DNA of 64,000 bases, taken from assembly GCF_000226095.1 (NCBI RefSeq), contig NC_016477.1:1860001-1924000 (forward strand), in the 5' to 3' direction. Positions 1 through 12,689 of this stretch are shown piece by piece. The DNA comes from Thermothelomyces thermophilus ATCC 42464. Taxonomy: Eukaryota > Ascomycota > Sordariomycetes > Sordariales > Chaetomiaceae. The position numbers were made by a program, and so were the translations under genes. Numbering within the stretch: the first letter of the stretch is position 1; each line of letters opens with the position of its first letter. Under the pieces are notes generated by a model. It saw only the letters and a program-made list of their open reading frames with translations. It was not told the DNA's origin and searched no databases.

Positions 1-269
1 CACGTTACCGTGCTTCCCTTGCTTAGAACATCACTAAGAATGGTTTTATCGTTATGCCTTGCTCTTGGTATATATTATAAGGCCTTGTCTGTAAAATGAT
101 CGCACGTACGAAGCGTTACAAAGCCTGCGTTCGTCAAGGTCGTTCTTATAATAGCTCTAGTATACCGCTTTCTTCTTATAAGCACGTCTCCTTTGTTTTT
201 TTTTTTTTTTTTTTAAATATGATTCCTAATGTTCGTTCTAATAGATCGTATTCTCTAGGAGCAGCATCG

Positions 270-600
270 TATCAAGGATACTAAACGTCGTACCAAGCTT
301 AAGCTAGATAAATCTTAACGCCGTCTGGAAGAAGCCTAGCATAAGTTATCCGAAAAGCTTACATGGCTCCGGCGTCTTCGTCAGTAGAAGGAGTTTTTAG
401 TAGAGAAAGGTGCCGATATAGTAGCGTGTAGTCTGTCGACCTTAGACGAGTTAGAGGAGGTTAAGCGGCAAGAGCGGTAGGAGGCGCCTACTATACCCTC
501 GTCACAGATTAATGATGCCGTTGATATTATCAACTAGGGTGCTATCTCTGGTTCTGTCCTAGGTTTTCCTTTGGTTAATCTAGGTTCTGCTGGTAGAACT
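270..600 (+). pseudogene. Decayed coiled-coil coding remnant
   Basis: Read on the plus strand and ignoring stops, this stretch gives a charged Arg/Leu/Glu-rich helix containing the pieces LRRLRQ and LSTLDELEEVKRQER. That resembles the C-terminal coiled coil of repeat-associated fungal hypothetical proteins I have seen, but I cannot name the family. It carries several TAG codons, as expected of RIP, and abuts the 3' end of the neighbouring retroelement fossil. No intact frame remains. It could also be part of an older element that the retroelement landed in. Confidence 0.3.
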
Positions 601-3600
601 ATTCTAGTTTCTTAGGGCAGTTCAAATTCTTGACTAGTTCCTATAAGTTATCCTCTAGTCTAAAATCGAGCTATTTGACTAGATACTACAGTTCCCTGTT
701 GATGATATATGAATCTAGAATTTCTTTGATGTCCTATTCTTCCTCTTCGTCCTCTGCTTCGATGTTTATAGCAACCTTAGCGTTCTTTAGTGCTAGTTTG
801 AGAAGTGAAATATAAAAAACATCTATCTATAATTATATAGATGATAGTAACGATAGTTAGTAGTTAGATGTCGAGATTCGTTCCTTGATAATAAAGGGTC
901 TGACCTTTTTAAAGTCTAGCTTCGTGCTTAGTCGTTTAGTTTATAAGTTTCGTATGATTAGGTAGACTTTATCTCCCCTCTCTAGGCGAGGTCCCTCGAG
1001 CCTATGTTTGTCGTAATAGTTCTTCATTCTGGTTCTAATAAACTTAAGTTCGTTTTTAAGCTTCTCGTGTAATATGTACATTTGTTCCACTTTGACTACT
1101 ACTCTCGGCACTATAACCTCTAATCCTTGCCTAAGGTCTACTTTATATCTATAGTTCGCGAAGAACGGTATGACTTTAGTCGTTTCCATTAGTATTATAT
1201 TATAAGCGAGTTATACTATTGGTAATAGCATGACCTAGTCATCTTGCTAGTAGTTAACATAAAAACAGAGGTACTATTCGACAACTTGGTTTAGTCGCTC
1301 CGTTTGTCCGTCGGTTTATAGGTAATATGCCGTTAACAGCTTGCTATTAACGCCTAATCGTTATATTAACGCTTGCTAGAACTTTAATATGAACTTGGTA
1401 TCTCTGTCGGTAATCTATTCCTATGGCTAAGCGTATATTAATGCGACTTGCCGATAGATTACATCTGCTAACTGTTCTGCTATCTAGGACTCCTTGTAGG
1501 GAAAGAAGTATACCTATTTAGTTAGGCGATCTACTATAGTGAGAATACTATCGTAGATTACCCCTGTGGCTATATCTTTAGATTCTAGCAGTTTCATGAT
1601 AAAGTCTATCGTAATTAAACTCTATAGTTTGTCGGCTATTAGTAGTGGCTAAAGTAGCCTATATAGCTTATATTATGCCGTTTTACTTCGATTGCAGATG
1701 TCGTAGCTCTATACGACTTCCTTAACTTATATCGTTAGCTATGGAAAGTCGTAGTGTTTCTTGACTTATACGATAGTCTTCGTAACTCCTTTATATCCTC
1801 CGAGTTTTGACTTATAGAGTTCTCGAATCATTTGCAGCTATTAATCTTTGTCATGGATATACGCTTTGCCTCGGTACCAGAGTTTCCCATCTTTTTCTTC
1901 TACTCCGTCAGGTACCACTAGTCCGGGTGTTACTTAATACTATACCTTGTCGATCCTTTCTTCTCGAAAGATTATATAATATTCTAGGAACGAGTCGAGT
2001 AGATCGTCTTCTATAGGCGTCTACATTTCGTAATATAGCGTTCTGTCTATCCGTTCCTTAAATAATAGTAGCGTTATTTCTATTCGTCCTTCTATATGAT
2101 CCGTTCGTCGGCTTAGGGCGTCTGCTTATACGTTCTCTTTGCCTTTCTTATAGCGGATCTTAAAATTAAATTCTATAAGGAATTCTGCCTATTATATTTG
2201 TTATTTATTAAGCTCCTTTATCATCGTAAAGTATTGCAAGTTCTTATAATCTGTATATACTTATACCAGTTCGATTATACTACTAAGGTATAGTCGCTAT
2301 TCCTTGAAAGCTTTGACAATCGTAAGTAATTCCTTGTTATAGATCGGATAATTAAGACATAGTCTATTAAGCTTTTTTAAAAAGAAGGCTATAGGATGTA
2401 GCTTCCCTTATTTGTCTCGTTATCCCAATTGTCCTCTAATAGCGTAGTCTAAAGCATCCGTTTCTACCTTAAATAGCTTCTTAGGGTCTAGTAGCACTAG
2501 TACTAGATCTTTAGTAATGGTGTCACAGATCTATATAAATGCTTGCTCGTGCTATCCTTCCTATTGGAATTTAGCGTTCTTCTTGGTAAGTTCGTATAAA
2601 GGTCTTACGATCGCTCTAAAGTTCCTAATGAACATCCGGTAGAAGTTCGTAAACCCGATGAAACTTCGTACTTCCGTAACTAACATCGGTTATAGCCAAT
2701 CCTTAATAGCTTCGACCTTTAAAGGTTCTATCCGGATTTATCCTAGGGATATTTCGTATCCTAAAAACACCGTCTTCCTAACGTGGAATTTGCTCTTTTC
2801 CTTATTAACTAATAGCTTATATACGTGTAACACGTCTAGCACTACTCTTATATACTTCCGATGTTTGTCTATTGTCTTAGAGAAGATAAGTATATCGTCG
2901 AAATAATATATTATAAATTTGTCGAGAAAGGGTTAGATAGCTTGATTAATTAGGGCTTAGAATATTGCTAGTGCGTTCGTAAGTCTAAATGGTATGACGA
3001 GGTACTTGTAGTAGCCATAGGGTATCCTAAAGGCCGTTTTCTACTCGTCGCTTTCTTTGATCTGTATATAGTTATAGGCCGATAGCAAGTCAAGATACGT
3101 AAAATATTAGGCTCCTGCTAACTGATCTCGGAGCCGTAAGATTAGTGGTAACGGGTATCGGTTTTTCACGGTCTGTTTGTTAAGTTACTAATAGTCGACA
3201 TATAACTGTAGCTTTTTGTCTTTCTTAGGTACAAATAGGATTAGGTAGCCTGTTAGCGATATCGACAGGCGGATATATCCTCTTCGAAGGTTTTCCTCCA
3301 AATATCGCTTAAGTTCTTTGTTCTATATCTAGCTCGTATAGTAAATCTTAAAGAACTTTAGTTATACTCCTTCCTTAAGCTTGATCTCATGATCTTATAG
3401 GCCGTATTCTAGTAATCCTTCTAGATACTTCGGTTCGAATGCTAGGTATCCTTCGTATTCCTCCGGTACTTCCCTAGTCTTATCTTATTCCTCGGCTTTC
3501 TAATAGTATATAAACTTGGTTCTATTTATAGCGATGCTAGCAATTTCTCCTATCTTAACCTACTACTCTAGTTATAGTACTCCGCATTCGTTAACGGAGA

Positions 3601-6570
3601 GAACAGCTATCGGCGATTTAGCTCGTTCCTCCTATCGTAACGTTAGTATCGTTATACCACTTCTTCTAGAGTCCGTAGTGGTCTACCTACTACTGTCTGT
3701 CTCTTGCGATAGATCTATAGGATATGCCTTCCCCTAAGCATCGTCTGCTCGCGATCCTTACACGCTCCCCATCTTACTAGTCAAATATAACTCCGTTTAG
3801 GGTTATAGGTGGCTACCATTCTTCTAGCTAATATCCGGGTCGTAATCTTTATACTATGGTAATCCTAATATCATATCTTTATCATTGCCTATGTCTATGA
3901 TATTAAATACGACTACTATGGTTTTCCCTGCTATAGTAATATTGATCGGTTTAGTCTCCCTATATACCCATTATATCGGAAATAGCCCTTTGACTATACT
4001 ATACTTCCGCTTCATTCTCTAGGGTATCTATAGCTAATTCACAAGTATCGGCGAAATTAGGTTTATCTTTACTTTACTATCTACTAATACAAGCATTTTA
4101 TACTATTTCCATTATACTATTATCTATAATCGCTTGTCTTGCCGCTATCGTCTAAAGATTATAGCGATTTCCTATATTTCTACTAGGAGGTCTCGATATA
4201 GTGGTCTCTTACACTAGTTCCTCCTATACTATGCTACCACTTGCCGCTATATAGGCGTTAATGGTTTTCGGGCCCCTTGAAGGGCCCTGACCCGTTTCCT
4301 AGGTCAGTGCTAACCTCTTCGGTTGTTCGGCTAATAGCAGCTTCATCGATCGTGCTCATTTCTGTAAGCTATTAAGTACTAATAACTTCCTACCATTAGG
4401 TCTATTCTGCTTTCCGTCGTACGTACTATAGCTTTATCTAAAGCTCCTAGATCCGCGATTTCTTTTTATCTGTATAGTAGAGGTAGTTGTTACTTCGGCA
4501 CGAGTCCTATATATCTCGTCCTATTCCGTAGTACCTAGGCCAGGCTCATTTTAGTACTACCGTGATGCCTTCTAGATTACGGGCTTCGATCTTCCAAAGC
4601 AATTCGGCCGCTCTGTTTCCTACATCATAGACCTATTCTACAGGGCAGAGGCTTCCGTCCTCATTTCCTTGTCGGGTCGGCTAGTGATTATTTTCGAATT
4701 TATCGTAAAAGTGGTATCGGCATTCATGTGACATACACTAGAACCAGGGCACTTATATATATGCCTCGTGTCACGGGTATAGTCGCGTAGCATCGCCTGG
4801 AAGGTATTAGAACTCTTTTCCAAATCCTTCCTACTGTACGTAGGCCGTAGGTACTCTAATGCTAAGGTAGGAGTGTTTCTTCCAGTAGTTTTCCCACGTA
4901 CGCTCATCTTTTCCACAGTTCGCACATATAAATTGGTACTCGGGGTTCCGTACATCGTAGCTAAGTTACTAATCGTCAAAATACTTAGCGTAGCTATTAG
5001 GCCTATCGTATATCATAGGCTGTTCCCCTCTAATGGTTTCTACGATACGTCGGAGTTCCCTTATCTCGTCCCTCATCTTATCGCTCTACTAGGCAAGTCA
5101 AATCAAGCGTTCATCCTATTTACGTAGTTCTGTATTAAGCCGGAAAACTTCGTTACAGTACTATTCGATTTATTCCTAGAAGAATAGAATATTAGGTCTA
5201 GGTCTTTCGATTCCTTAGGTATTGGTCGTCTACGATCTATCCTACCTCTACGTGACTATGAAATCCTACTGCCTTAGGGCTAGGAGAATCGAAATTAGTA
5301 GTATATACTCTCCTGCTATATCCCATTCGGCAAGACCTGTCTCTAGGTCTATAGTAACCAGTTCGAAATATAGTGCTTGTTTGTCTTTACTATTACCATT
5401 ATATCTGGGACTATCTATATCGCTATCCCTATTCTTATAGCTTATGGCCGCTACTTTGATAACATCCTTAGCGGTTTCGTTAATAGCCGCAATTTCCTTT
5501 CTAGGGACTGGTTTCTAGTCTTTCTTTGGGCTTCGACATTCTCGTTTATAGTGTCCTTTCTTTCCGTAATTATAGTAGGTAACATTAGACTTGTCTTTGG
5601 CCGTCTTCTTCTTATCCTGCTTCTATGCTATATCTATATCTATAGCTCTAGGATGCGTCCTATGCGATATACTAACGTATGCTTGTTTTTTCTTATCATT
5701 AGCCTTGACCATAGTTCCATTTATCTGACCTCGTTTCTGCTACTCTTGTATATAGAGTCGATTATCGATTCTAATAGCCTATATAATATATTTATCTAGG
5801 GTCTTAGGCCGGTTATACTTATATAGCTTGTCTTTGACCTTTTCCTTTAAGCCGTTATAGAACAGTTATATTAACGCCTTATCGTTAAGCTAAGACTTAG
5901 GTATATCCTATCTAAACTATATAGTATAAGAGGCTACTAACTTAGTCTATTAGAGATTAGCAAGTCTTTCTTATATATAAATCTTCTTATCTTTATCACC
6001 AAAAACCTTCTAAAGCTCTTCTTTAAACTGGTCATAGGATTAAAAGACTACCTATATAAACGTGTCTCGGTCGTCTTTGTCTTCCTTAATAAGATAGTCG
6101 TTCCACATAGGCTTAAACCATCTAAGTGCCTTGCCCTCTAGTCTCATAGTTACGTAGAGGACTTTGGCTTTGTCATCCGGAAACTTGTCATCATTAAGCC
6201 AGAAGTAGAATCAGAGGTTCGTCAGGAATCCTACGAGATCCTCCTTGGTTCCTCCGTATTTACTAGGTAGTTCGATCTTAATACGGCTTACTTTGGCGCC
6301 CTCGAGTGCCTTGATTTTAGCGTAGGCCTCGTTAACTAGCTTCTATAAGTGCTTTTCGCCGTTTTCGAGTTCCTTAATCCGAGCTTATACAACCTTATCT
6401 CTCTAGTCCAACTCCTAAATCCACTACTAGAGTTGACTAAGCTAGGCAAGCAGCTGTTCGGCTGTAACGTTAGTAGCTATGTCGATGTCAAGGTCGAAAT
6501 TACCTCCGTTCTAAGCTATAATAGAACAAAGGGAGTGATAGCAACGTGTAACGAACCTAGCTCAGACTTC
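600..6570 (-). mobile_element. Ty3/Gypsy chromovirus fossil
   Basis: Conceptual reading of the minus strand gives the parts of a Ty3/Gypsy element in the usual order, from high to low coordinates. A Gag region lies at about 6.5-5.3 kb, with a zinc-knuckle-like patch near 5.6 kb. Protease-like sequence is at about 4.6-4.0 kb, reverse transcriptase and RNase H at about 3.5-2.0 kb, and integrase at about 1.9-0.85 kb, including its conserved C-terminal block. A chromodomain-like segment at about 0.79-0.61 kb places it among the chromoviruses. The element is broken, with dozens of breaks, and has the TpA/TAG-rich look of RIP. I could not pair two long terminal repeats by eye; the 5' one would lie between about 6.6 and 7.1 kb. 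It is old, or young but heavily RIPed; the sequence alone does not separate these. Confidence 0.85.
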
Positions 6571-8505
6571 TTTTAAAAGGGTTTAGACAGAGGTAAATTA
6601 AGTGGGATAAGTATATAGGTCGTCTAAGGGATTTGGTGAAGCTAAAAGGTTTATAATAACACTAGAGTTATCTCTTACAATGGTTAGTAATACTTAGTAT
6701 AAATACTAGTAATTATAGGTTAGGTTGCTATTACTAGTAAACTCTTAGAGTCTACTATAACAAGTGACTAGCTAGCTATATATATATAATTATCTATCCT
6801 TCTTTAATAGTTATTACTAGTACCATTTCTCCTTTTACTCTGTGATTCCGCGTTATCGACGGTGACATGTTATTATCACCAGTGAAGACCTTAGTCTTGG
6901 CAGTGATAATCTTCTGATTGGTCCGTCAAGTGATTGGCTGTCGGAATGTCCCGCGTCCTGGCTGCAGCCTGCCGGGCCGTCCATGTGCTTATCCGTGACA
7001 TTAAATCGCTAGAATCGCTAGAAAACTATAAAACTAGCAATGAAATCAATCGAACAGAGACAATAGGAACACTTATAATCTAGAAGCTTTAGCACGCTTA
7101 TACTTTTAAGGTATTATAGGAGCAAGAGTTAACCTACTAGTAGTAATAGTATTTATAACAGGCGTACCTAACAAGTCATCTGTTAATTTAAGCATAGGAG
7201 GCATTATCCTATTATTATTATTACAATTAAAACTAGTAATACTATTACTATTATAATTATAATAGCTATATTTAATCTATAGCTTTAAAGGAATCGCTCT
7301 ATTATACTTAACTCTTTTAGACTTCTAAATATAGAAGGCAGGCCCCTAAAGGAGCTATCGAGGTAAGAGCAACAAAGGATATAACACTAAGAACAGTATT
7401 ACCACAAAGCATAGTTAAACGACTATCACCTTTAACTAGGGGGTATGTCAGAAGCTATAGAGCTTCTAAGCATATTAGCCACACGTTTGCCATAGCTGTA
7501 TAAGGCTGTTTAACGCATTGGCTAGACCCTTTGTCTATAAATACCACTCGTTTTGTCTCCTTTGTAGATAGCTTTAACAAGGCATTGTCTCCTTCGTACA
7601 GCCACCTACTATAGACTGCTTTTAACGCTCCCAGAGCTCCTACTGCGTTTGGCACCAAGAGAACCACACCCTTTGTCAACCCCTTAGGCTAGTGTCGATA
7701 TATATATAGTTCGTTGCTAAGGTCGCTACCGTTCCGTGACATCTACGGGGTTGACAGCAGACTCGGAATATCTATTGACCCTTAACAAGTGATAAATCAG
7801 GTCCAACCTAGTTGTCTGGCCAACAAGCACCATTATCCGGGTGTCCTGCTCCTCTTTAGCAAACCCTTACCTAGGCGCGGTGTCCGATCGAGAGGTAATA
7901 AATCAGACCGAAAGCATCGTGTTGAAGATCTCTTCGCCGAGTCCAGGCTAGCGCCCGTTCAGGAAGTGTCTCGCCTCAAGGTATGCGATCCTAGAAATGT
8001 TTCAACACAGAATTCTTCCTCCCGCCGTATCCCGTATAGCATCCTATATATACAATTAATTAAGCTTCTGAAGCAGGGACGTTTTCACAAGCAAGTGAGC
8101 AAACAATGCGGCGTCGGAGCGCAAGCTCCGGAGAACTATTACCGGATTTGGTGCCAGCAAAGGACAAAACAAATCCACTATAAATAAAGCCCTAAATTAG
8201 CTTTTTAGATGTTATCTTGCTGCCCTAGAGTGACGGGAATCAAGGCTTTTGTCGTCGATGCCCATTGGTCCTAAACCAACCGTAGAACACGAGAACAAGG
8301 CTCCGGCTAATGATGGTCATCCGGATCGATCGCATAATTAACGAAACAAGTGTTAACTTTGCTCCCGTATTTAGAACTATAATTACTTTGAATAGTTATC
8401 TCAAGTTGACTAAACAAGAGCATAAAGCAATCGAGCATGTTTAACAGAGATCAAGTAATCGGTTACCTACCTAGGTAAGTAGTTATATTATTCTTATAAT
8501 AATTA
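6571..8505. other. AT-rich unassigned repeat-like stretch
   Basis: No gene is recognised here. The first 500 bases follow directly on the 5' side of the chromovirus fossil and may include its leader or LTR. Bases 7150-7320 are almost pure A/T trinucleotide-like sequence. A more GC-balanced patch at about 7690-8190 holds an open frame of 132 codons with no family resemblance. It probably belongs to a further repeat. Confidence 0.45.
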
Positions 8506-8600
8506 CCCGGTGGTTAGTTGCTAACTAATTAGTTCAGGACTACTACCTGTCCCCTAACAGGTAGGGCCAAAACCCCCGGACATACCAATATAGCCGGACA
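8506..8600. repeat. Left terminal inverted repeat
   Basis: This repeat starts CCCGGTGGTTAGTTGC and ends AGCCGGACA. It matches the reverse complement of 11327-11420 except for one extra C and six transitions. An internal short palindrome (CCTGTCCCCTAACAGG) lies at about 8547-8562. Confidence 0.9.
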
Positions 8601-8699
8601 GGTATACGTCTAAATCCGCGTCTAATTTTACTAGCCAACTCCCTATATTCGAAGACATAACCACTGCCACAAGCCTAGTTAAACCTACTCTCCTATATA

Positions 8700-10560
8700 T
8701 AATGCCTCTAACTGACCAAATCTAGGAACCGGCTAGTATATAGGCCGCCAAATGGCTCCTTACTACTTAAGCTCGCTACCGAACTAGCCGTTTACCCTAT
8801 AGAAAGCAACCTAGTATTCGGCATATGGCTTAGCTGTTCAAGACTAGAAAGACCTAGGTTAGCCGGCACTTAAAGTCTTTAAAGGATACTAGACTTCTAG
8901 CCACTAGTAGTAACGTGGTTAGAAGACCTTGGTCGCTTCGAAACGACGAAGATTTGGCCCTCGAAGGATATATGTACTAGCTTATCAAATCTAATTCTCT
9001 CGTTACTAAAGATCTTCTCTAAGATGCTACTAACCGTTTATAGGTATATCGCGATCCTCTCTACCCTCCTATTAATAAGTACTAGTAGTCGTATTAGAAA
9101 TAGGATTATCTATAGTTTTAGCCGATATTCTTTGAACTAGTCAAAGTAAACTGACTTTTGGCTAAGTAGTGGGTAGAAGAACTAGAGATATTCTTTAACA
9201 AGCTTAAGGATACTATTAAAAGCTTTAGGATTACTATATCTAGCTATTAGAACGTAGATAAAACTAGATATATACTTGTAATATTAAATAGGCGGTTTAA
9301 GATCTTAATAGTTAAAATAGATAAGAAGAAGAAGGTTAGTTCCCTCCTTTAGATACTAATATAGAATACTTACTATAGTATTTTATTAGCTAGAGATTTT
9401 AGACCTTTATAATTAAGAGTTAATAAATATAATTAGTACTAGAAACGTTATTAGTAATATTATCCTAGTATTTTATATCTTTAAATAGTAACTATTAAAA
9501 GATTAGAATATTAATAGTCTTAATAAGGAGATTCGATTCTATAAGTTAGAGATAGCATTTAATAATGCTAAGATTACAATAGATTAAATATAACATTTTA
9601 ATAAATATTCCTTTATTATCTGTACTAAGTTCTAGCGATATAGTATAAGCTTTAAGGAATAGTTTAATTATAATTATTATAACTTTAGTCCTACTCTTAG
9701 TATATATTTTATTAACCTAGACGATGTTACCCCTAAAGATTTAGTCTATATATCTACGCTATTAGAAGAATATATATATTAATTACTTATCCTAGATAAC
9801 TTTATGGGATATTATAACCTTAAGCTTTATAAATACTACCTCTCGTTCGATATTATTATTATCTTCCTCCCTCCCTATTTAATATACTTTATCTAGCTAA
9901 TAGATATAAGAGTCTTTTGCTATCTTAAGAAAGTATATTAATAATATCTCTAGTAGGTAGTTTAAAATAGTAATCTCATATTTACCTAGGTAGACTTTGT
10001 TAGAGGATTCTAGGAAATCTAGGATACTAGTTTCAAACGCTAAAATATTATAGTAAGATTCGAAAAGACTAGTCTTTTTCTACTAAACTAATATATTATA
10101 ATAGACTAGATTAGGAAGAAAGTATTATCCAGTATAAGTATTGGATATCTTATAATAATTCTTAATAATAAGCGATAGATATATATAAAAAAAGGTATTA
10201 ACTATATTTAAGAGTAATATCTTAAGCTTTTTAGTTTACTAATATAAGAATACTTTTAGAATATTATATTAATAGTTAATAAGGGTTAGCTAGTATATAA
10301 ATATCTAAATAACTTTACTAAGGATAAGAGAGCCTATCTAACTATACTATCTACTAAGAAAATATAAAGCTAACTTATCAAGCTAATAGGAAAGGTTATA
10401 ATAAATATAACTATCTAGTAGATTTAACGGTTTTAGGAGATCTAAGCTTAGAAGAGCACTAAGGTAATTTGAGATACTAGCTAAAAAGCTACCTATATTA
10501 CCATTAAATAGATTAAATAAAAGTATAGGGAGGAATATAAAGTCTAAAAAAGGCACCTAG
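8700..10560 (+). pseudogene. pogo/Fot1-like transposase remnant
   Basis: Translation through the stops first gives a CENP-B-type helix-turn-helix region (about 8740-9170). It is followed by an RNase-H-fold core with an NVD-x-T motif near 9245, an LDN motif near 9797 (second catalytic Asp region) and an LPPY block near 9875 followed by a basic KK segment. This order (HTH, NVDET-like, LDNH-like, LPPHS-like) is that of Fot1/pogo transposases. The frame is interrupted many times, mostly by TAG, consistent with C-to-T change on either strand. The transposase lies wholly inside the inverted repeats. There is no sign of splicing or later repair. Confidence 0.7.
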
Positions 10561-11326
10561 AAAATAAGATTCCTAGTACTAATAGGTGTCGCCTTCGTAT
10601 AGTAACCTTTACCAAATTCTTAGAAAAGACTAATAAGAACGACTATCTTCCTCTTAACGACAAGGACCTTCTCTAGGTTCTACCAAAGGAGCGTTAGCTA
10701 CTAGTATTTTTCAACTTTAGAGATGGAAAAGAAGTCTTAATCCCCTAGTTAGCTAAGAAGCTATTATTAGAAGTTAAACTCCTATCCCTTAAACGTCCTA
10801 AGATATAGATTAGCGGTATAACTATAATGTTAATTAACGATAGCGATGATAATAGATTTAACTTTATAGATAGTAAAGATATATAGGAAGAGGATATCGA
10901 GTTATTATCTCTATCTAGGGGTAAAAAGGAATCTCTATATATAGCCATTATTAAGGACATTAGGAGGTTTAAGAAGTAACGTACCTATAAGTCTATAGTA
11001 GTAATGCTAGGGATAGAAGATAATAGCTATTACTAGGAGGCTAAAAGAGAAGGTACTACTATAATTAGGAGCGTTAAGAGTAATAGGGATAGGGGGTATA
11101 ATATAAAGGGAGAAAGAGATAAAGGCAAGTTATATAACCTATTATTTGACTAGTTATAACTAGATAAAATTAAATTTTACTACGTTTTTAAGCTTTTTAG
11201 AGCCTAGTTTATAATTAAACTATTTATAGCTATTTAAGGCTATTATTATAAGGGTAATTGAACTTAAATTAAACTTGATAGTACCTTTTGTAAAGACGCG
11301 AATGTATAGGAAATTTGGTAGCGATA

Positions 11327-11420
11327 TGTCCGGCTATATTGGCATGTCCGGGGGTTTTGGCCCTACCTGTCGGGAGACAGGTGGTAGTCCTGAACTAATT
11401 AGTCAGCAACTAACCACCGG
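11327..11420. repeat. Right terminal inverted repeat
   Basis: This is the reverse complement of the left repeat at 8506-8600. All six base differences between the two are transitions. The repeat is followed directly by TA at 11421-11422. Confidence 0.9.
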
Positions 11421-11738
11421 TATTATTATTTTGCTAGTAATGCGGAACTCGCTGTCGTACCCGCCGGGTCTAGCGGCCCTCCGAACCGGGTATAGCGCTG
11501 CTTAAGGGGGACCGTGCCGCTCCGCGGCCCGCCAAAGGAAGCCTGGAGGAACCGCAAAGAGCTTCTTGTAGTCTCGGGCTTTGCAGGCTTAATGTCATCG
11601 CATATTGCAGGCAAGGCTTACGCCGCAGAGGTAAGGAAAAGTGTGTATTGGATGGCAGGGTCTAATCATACAGCCACGCCTTCTTTCTTTAAGTAAAAAT
11701 TTTTACTGGTATCTCTACAGACCTGCACCGTTAGGGGA
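11421..11738. other. Composition boundary, no gene seen
   Basis: Base composition changes abruptly after the transposon from A/T-rich repeat to about balanced or GC-rich sequence. Short overlapping frames exist on both strands but none resembles a known protein. Confidence 0.5.
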
Positions 11739-12635
11739 TTAAGCTGCTTCCAGAGAACCCTCATGCCGATAATACGCCTGCATAGACAGATAGTGCTTGG
11801 CTAGGTGGCGAACACTCGACGCCAGAAAAGTTGCCTTTTGAGCCGCCGAGTAATGGAACACGGCGCTCTCAAGATCCAGTACCTTTAATTTGCCATCCAC
11901 CAGTCGAAAGTTTGACAAGTTGGCGTCATCTTGATGCACGCCAAAGGCGTGGAGTGCCCGGTAGCATGGCTGCAGCAAACTTGACAACTCCTCCAAGGTC
12001 ATGGTTGCGCCCTCGGGGGCGGACAGCGAGATGCCCCCCAAATACTCGAGAAGCATAGCCCTTGTTCCGTTGTAGCGCAGAAGGCCGTAAAACTTGGGGA
12101 TGATGGCGTCCTGCAGGGGGCTGAGCCGTCCATACGCCTCGACTTCGGTGTCAAAATATTCCTTCATGATTTCTTGGTCTTCTCCGGGTTTCTGTGTCTT
12201 CAGCACAGCACGGTCGGGAAGGAACCACTCCGGAAAGACAGCCCGGATCCAAGGCTGAGCAAAAGCGGGGAGCAGCCGGGTAGCGGATGTGAAGAAGCTA
12301 GCTACCGTCGACGGGCAGATCCGGAGTCCCAGGACGTGGGGATGCAGGTCGGAAATCTGAGAAGCATGCGCCGAGACGTAACGGGTGCGGAACCAGAAGT
12401 GCTTGTCCCCGCCGTGTCATATTAACACCGGCCCGACGAGAGAATCCCGCGATGCGACACCTACAACGAGTTTTGTCGGCGGCTCGCGTGGAGCCATGGC
12501 TAGTCGAGCGGCTGAAAGACGGTAGCGCTCTGGCTCCCCATGACGCCGGTACCTGGGGAGCTGAATCTCGGAATTGCGAGCCGGTGAGGGCGCGCGCGGA
12601 ACATGGTCGACGCGAATGTCGTCTGTGGCCTCCAT
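11739..12635 (-). pseudogene. Kinase-like protein gene, interrupted by an in-frame stop
   Basis: Starting at the ATG at 12635, one frame runs to 11739 with a single in-frame TGA at 12417-12419. The 3' part resembles a fungal family of small kinase-like (phosphotransferase-fold) proteins. It has a VLKTQKPGE segment in the position of the ATP-binding lysine strand, then AIIPKFYG and RAMLLEYLGG (hinge-like), HQDDANLSNF (a catalytic-loop-like HxDxxxxN) and KVLDLESA in place of the metal-binding DFG. Protein similarity is continuous from just after the TGA, so the stop is either a real disabling change or lies in an unannotated intron. The gene sits between the repeat island and the DUF3435 remnants, which suggests accessory DNA. 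Its substrate is unknown. Confidence 0.5.
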
Positions 12636-12689
12636 TGTGCAAGACTGGTTAGTGTGATGTTTGGGTATGGAGTTGGATCGGGTCAGGCT

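Larger units (their letters stand above)
8506..11420 (+). mobile_element. pogo/Fot1-like DNA transposon, RIP-damaged
   Basis: The element is 2915 bp and is bounded by inverted repeats that I aligned base by base: 95 bases on the left and 94 on the right, with six substitutions and one indel. A TA dinucleotide flanks each end (8504-8505 and 11421-11422), which is the target duplication of the Tc1/mariner-pogo superfamily. The interior reads on the plus strand as a CENP-B/pogo-type transposase. The element is inactive: its coding frame holds many TAG/TAA codons of the RIP type. It sits beside a retroelement fossil in the same AT-rich island, so the block is a repeat cluster. Confidence 0.8.

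Noticed and set aside
6571-7100. Long terminal repeat of the chromovirus fossil
   Set aside because: I looked for a matching copy near the left end of the window and could not align one by eye, so no LTR is claimed.
7789-8187. 132-codon open frame in the repeat island
   Set aside because: No family resemblance. It is GC-balanced but sits between repeats and probably belongs to a non-coding part of one.
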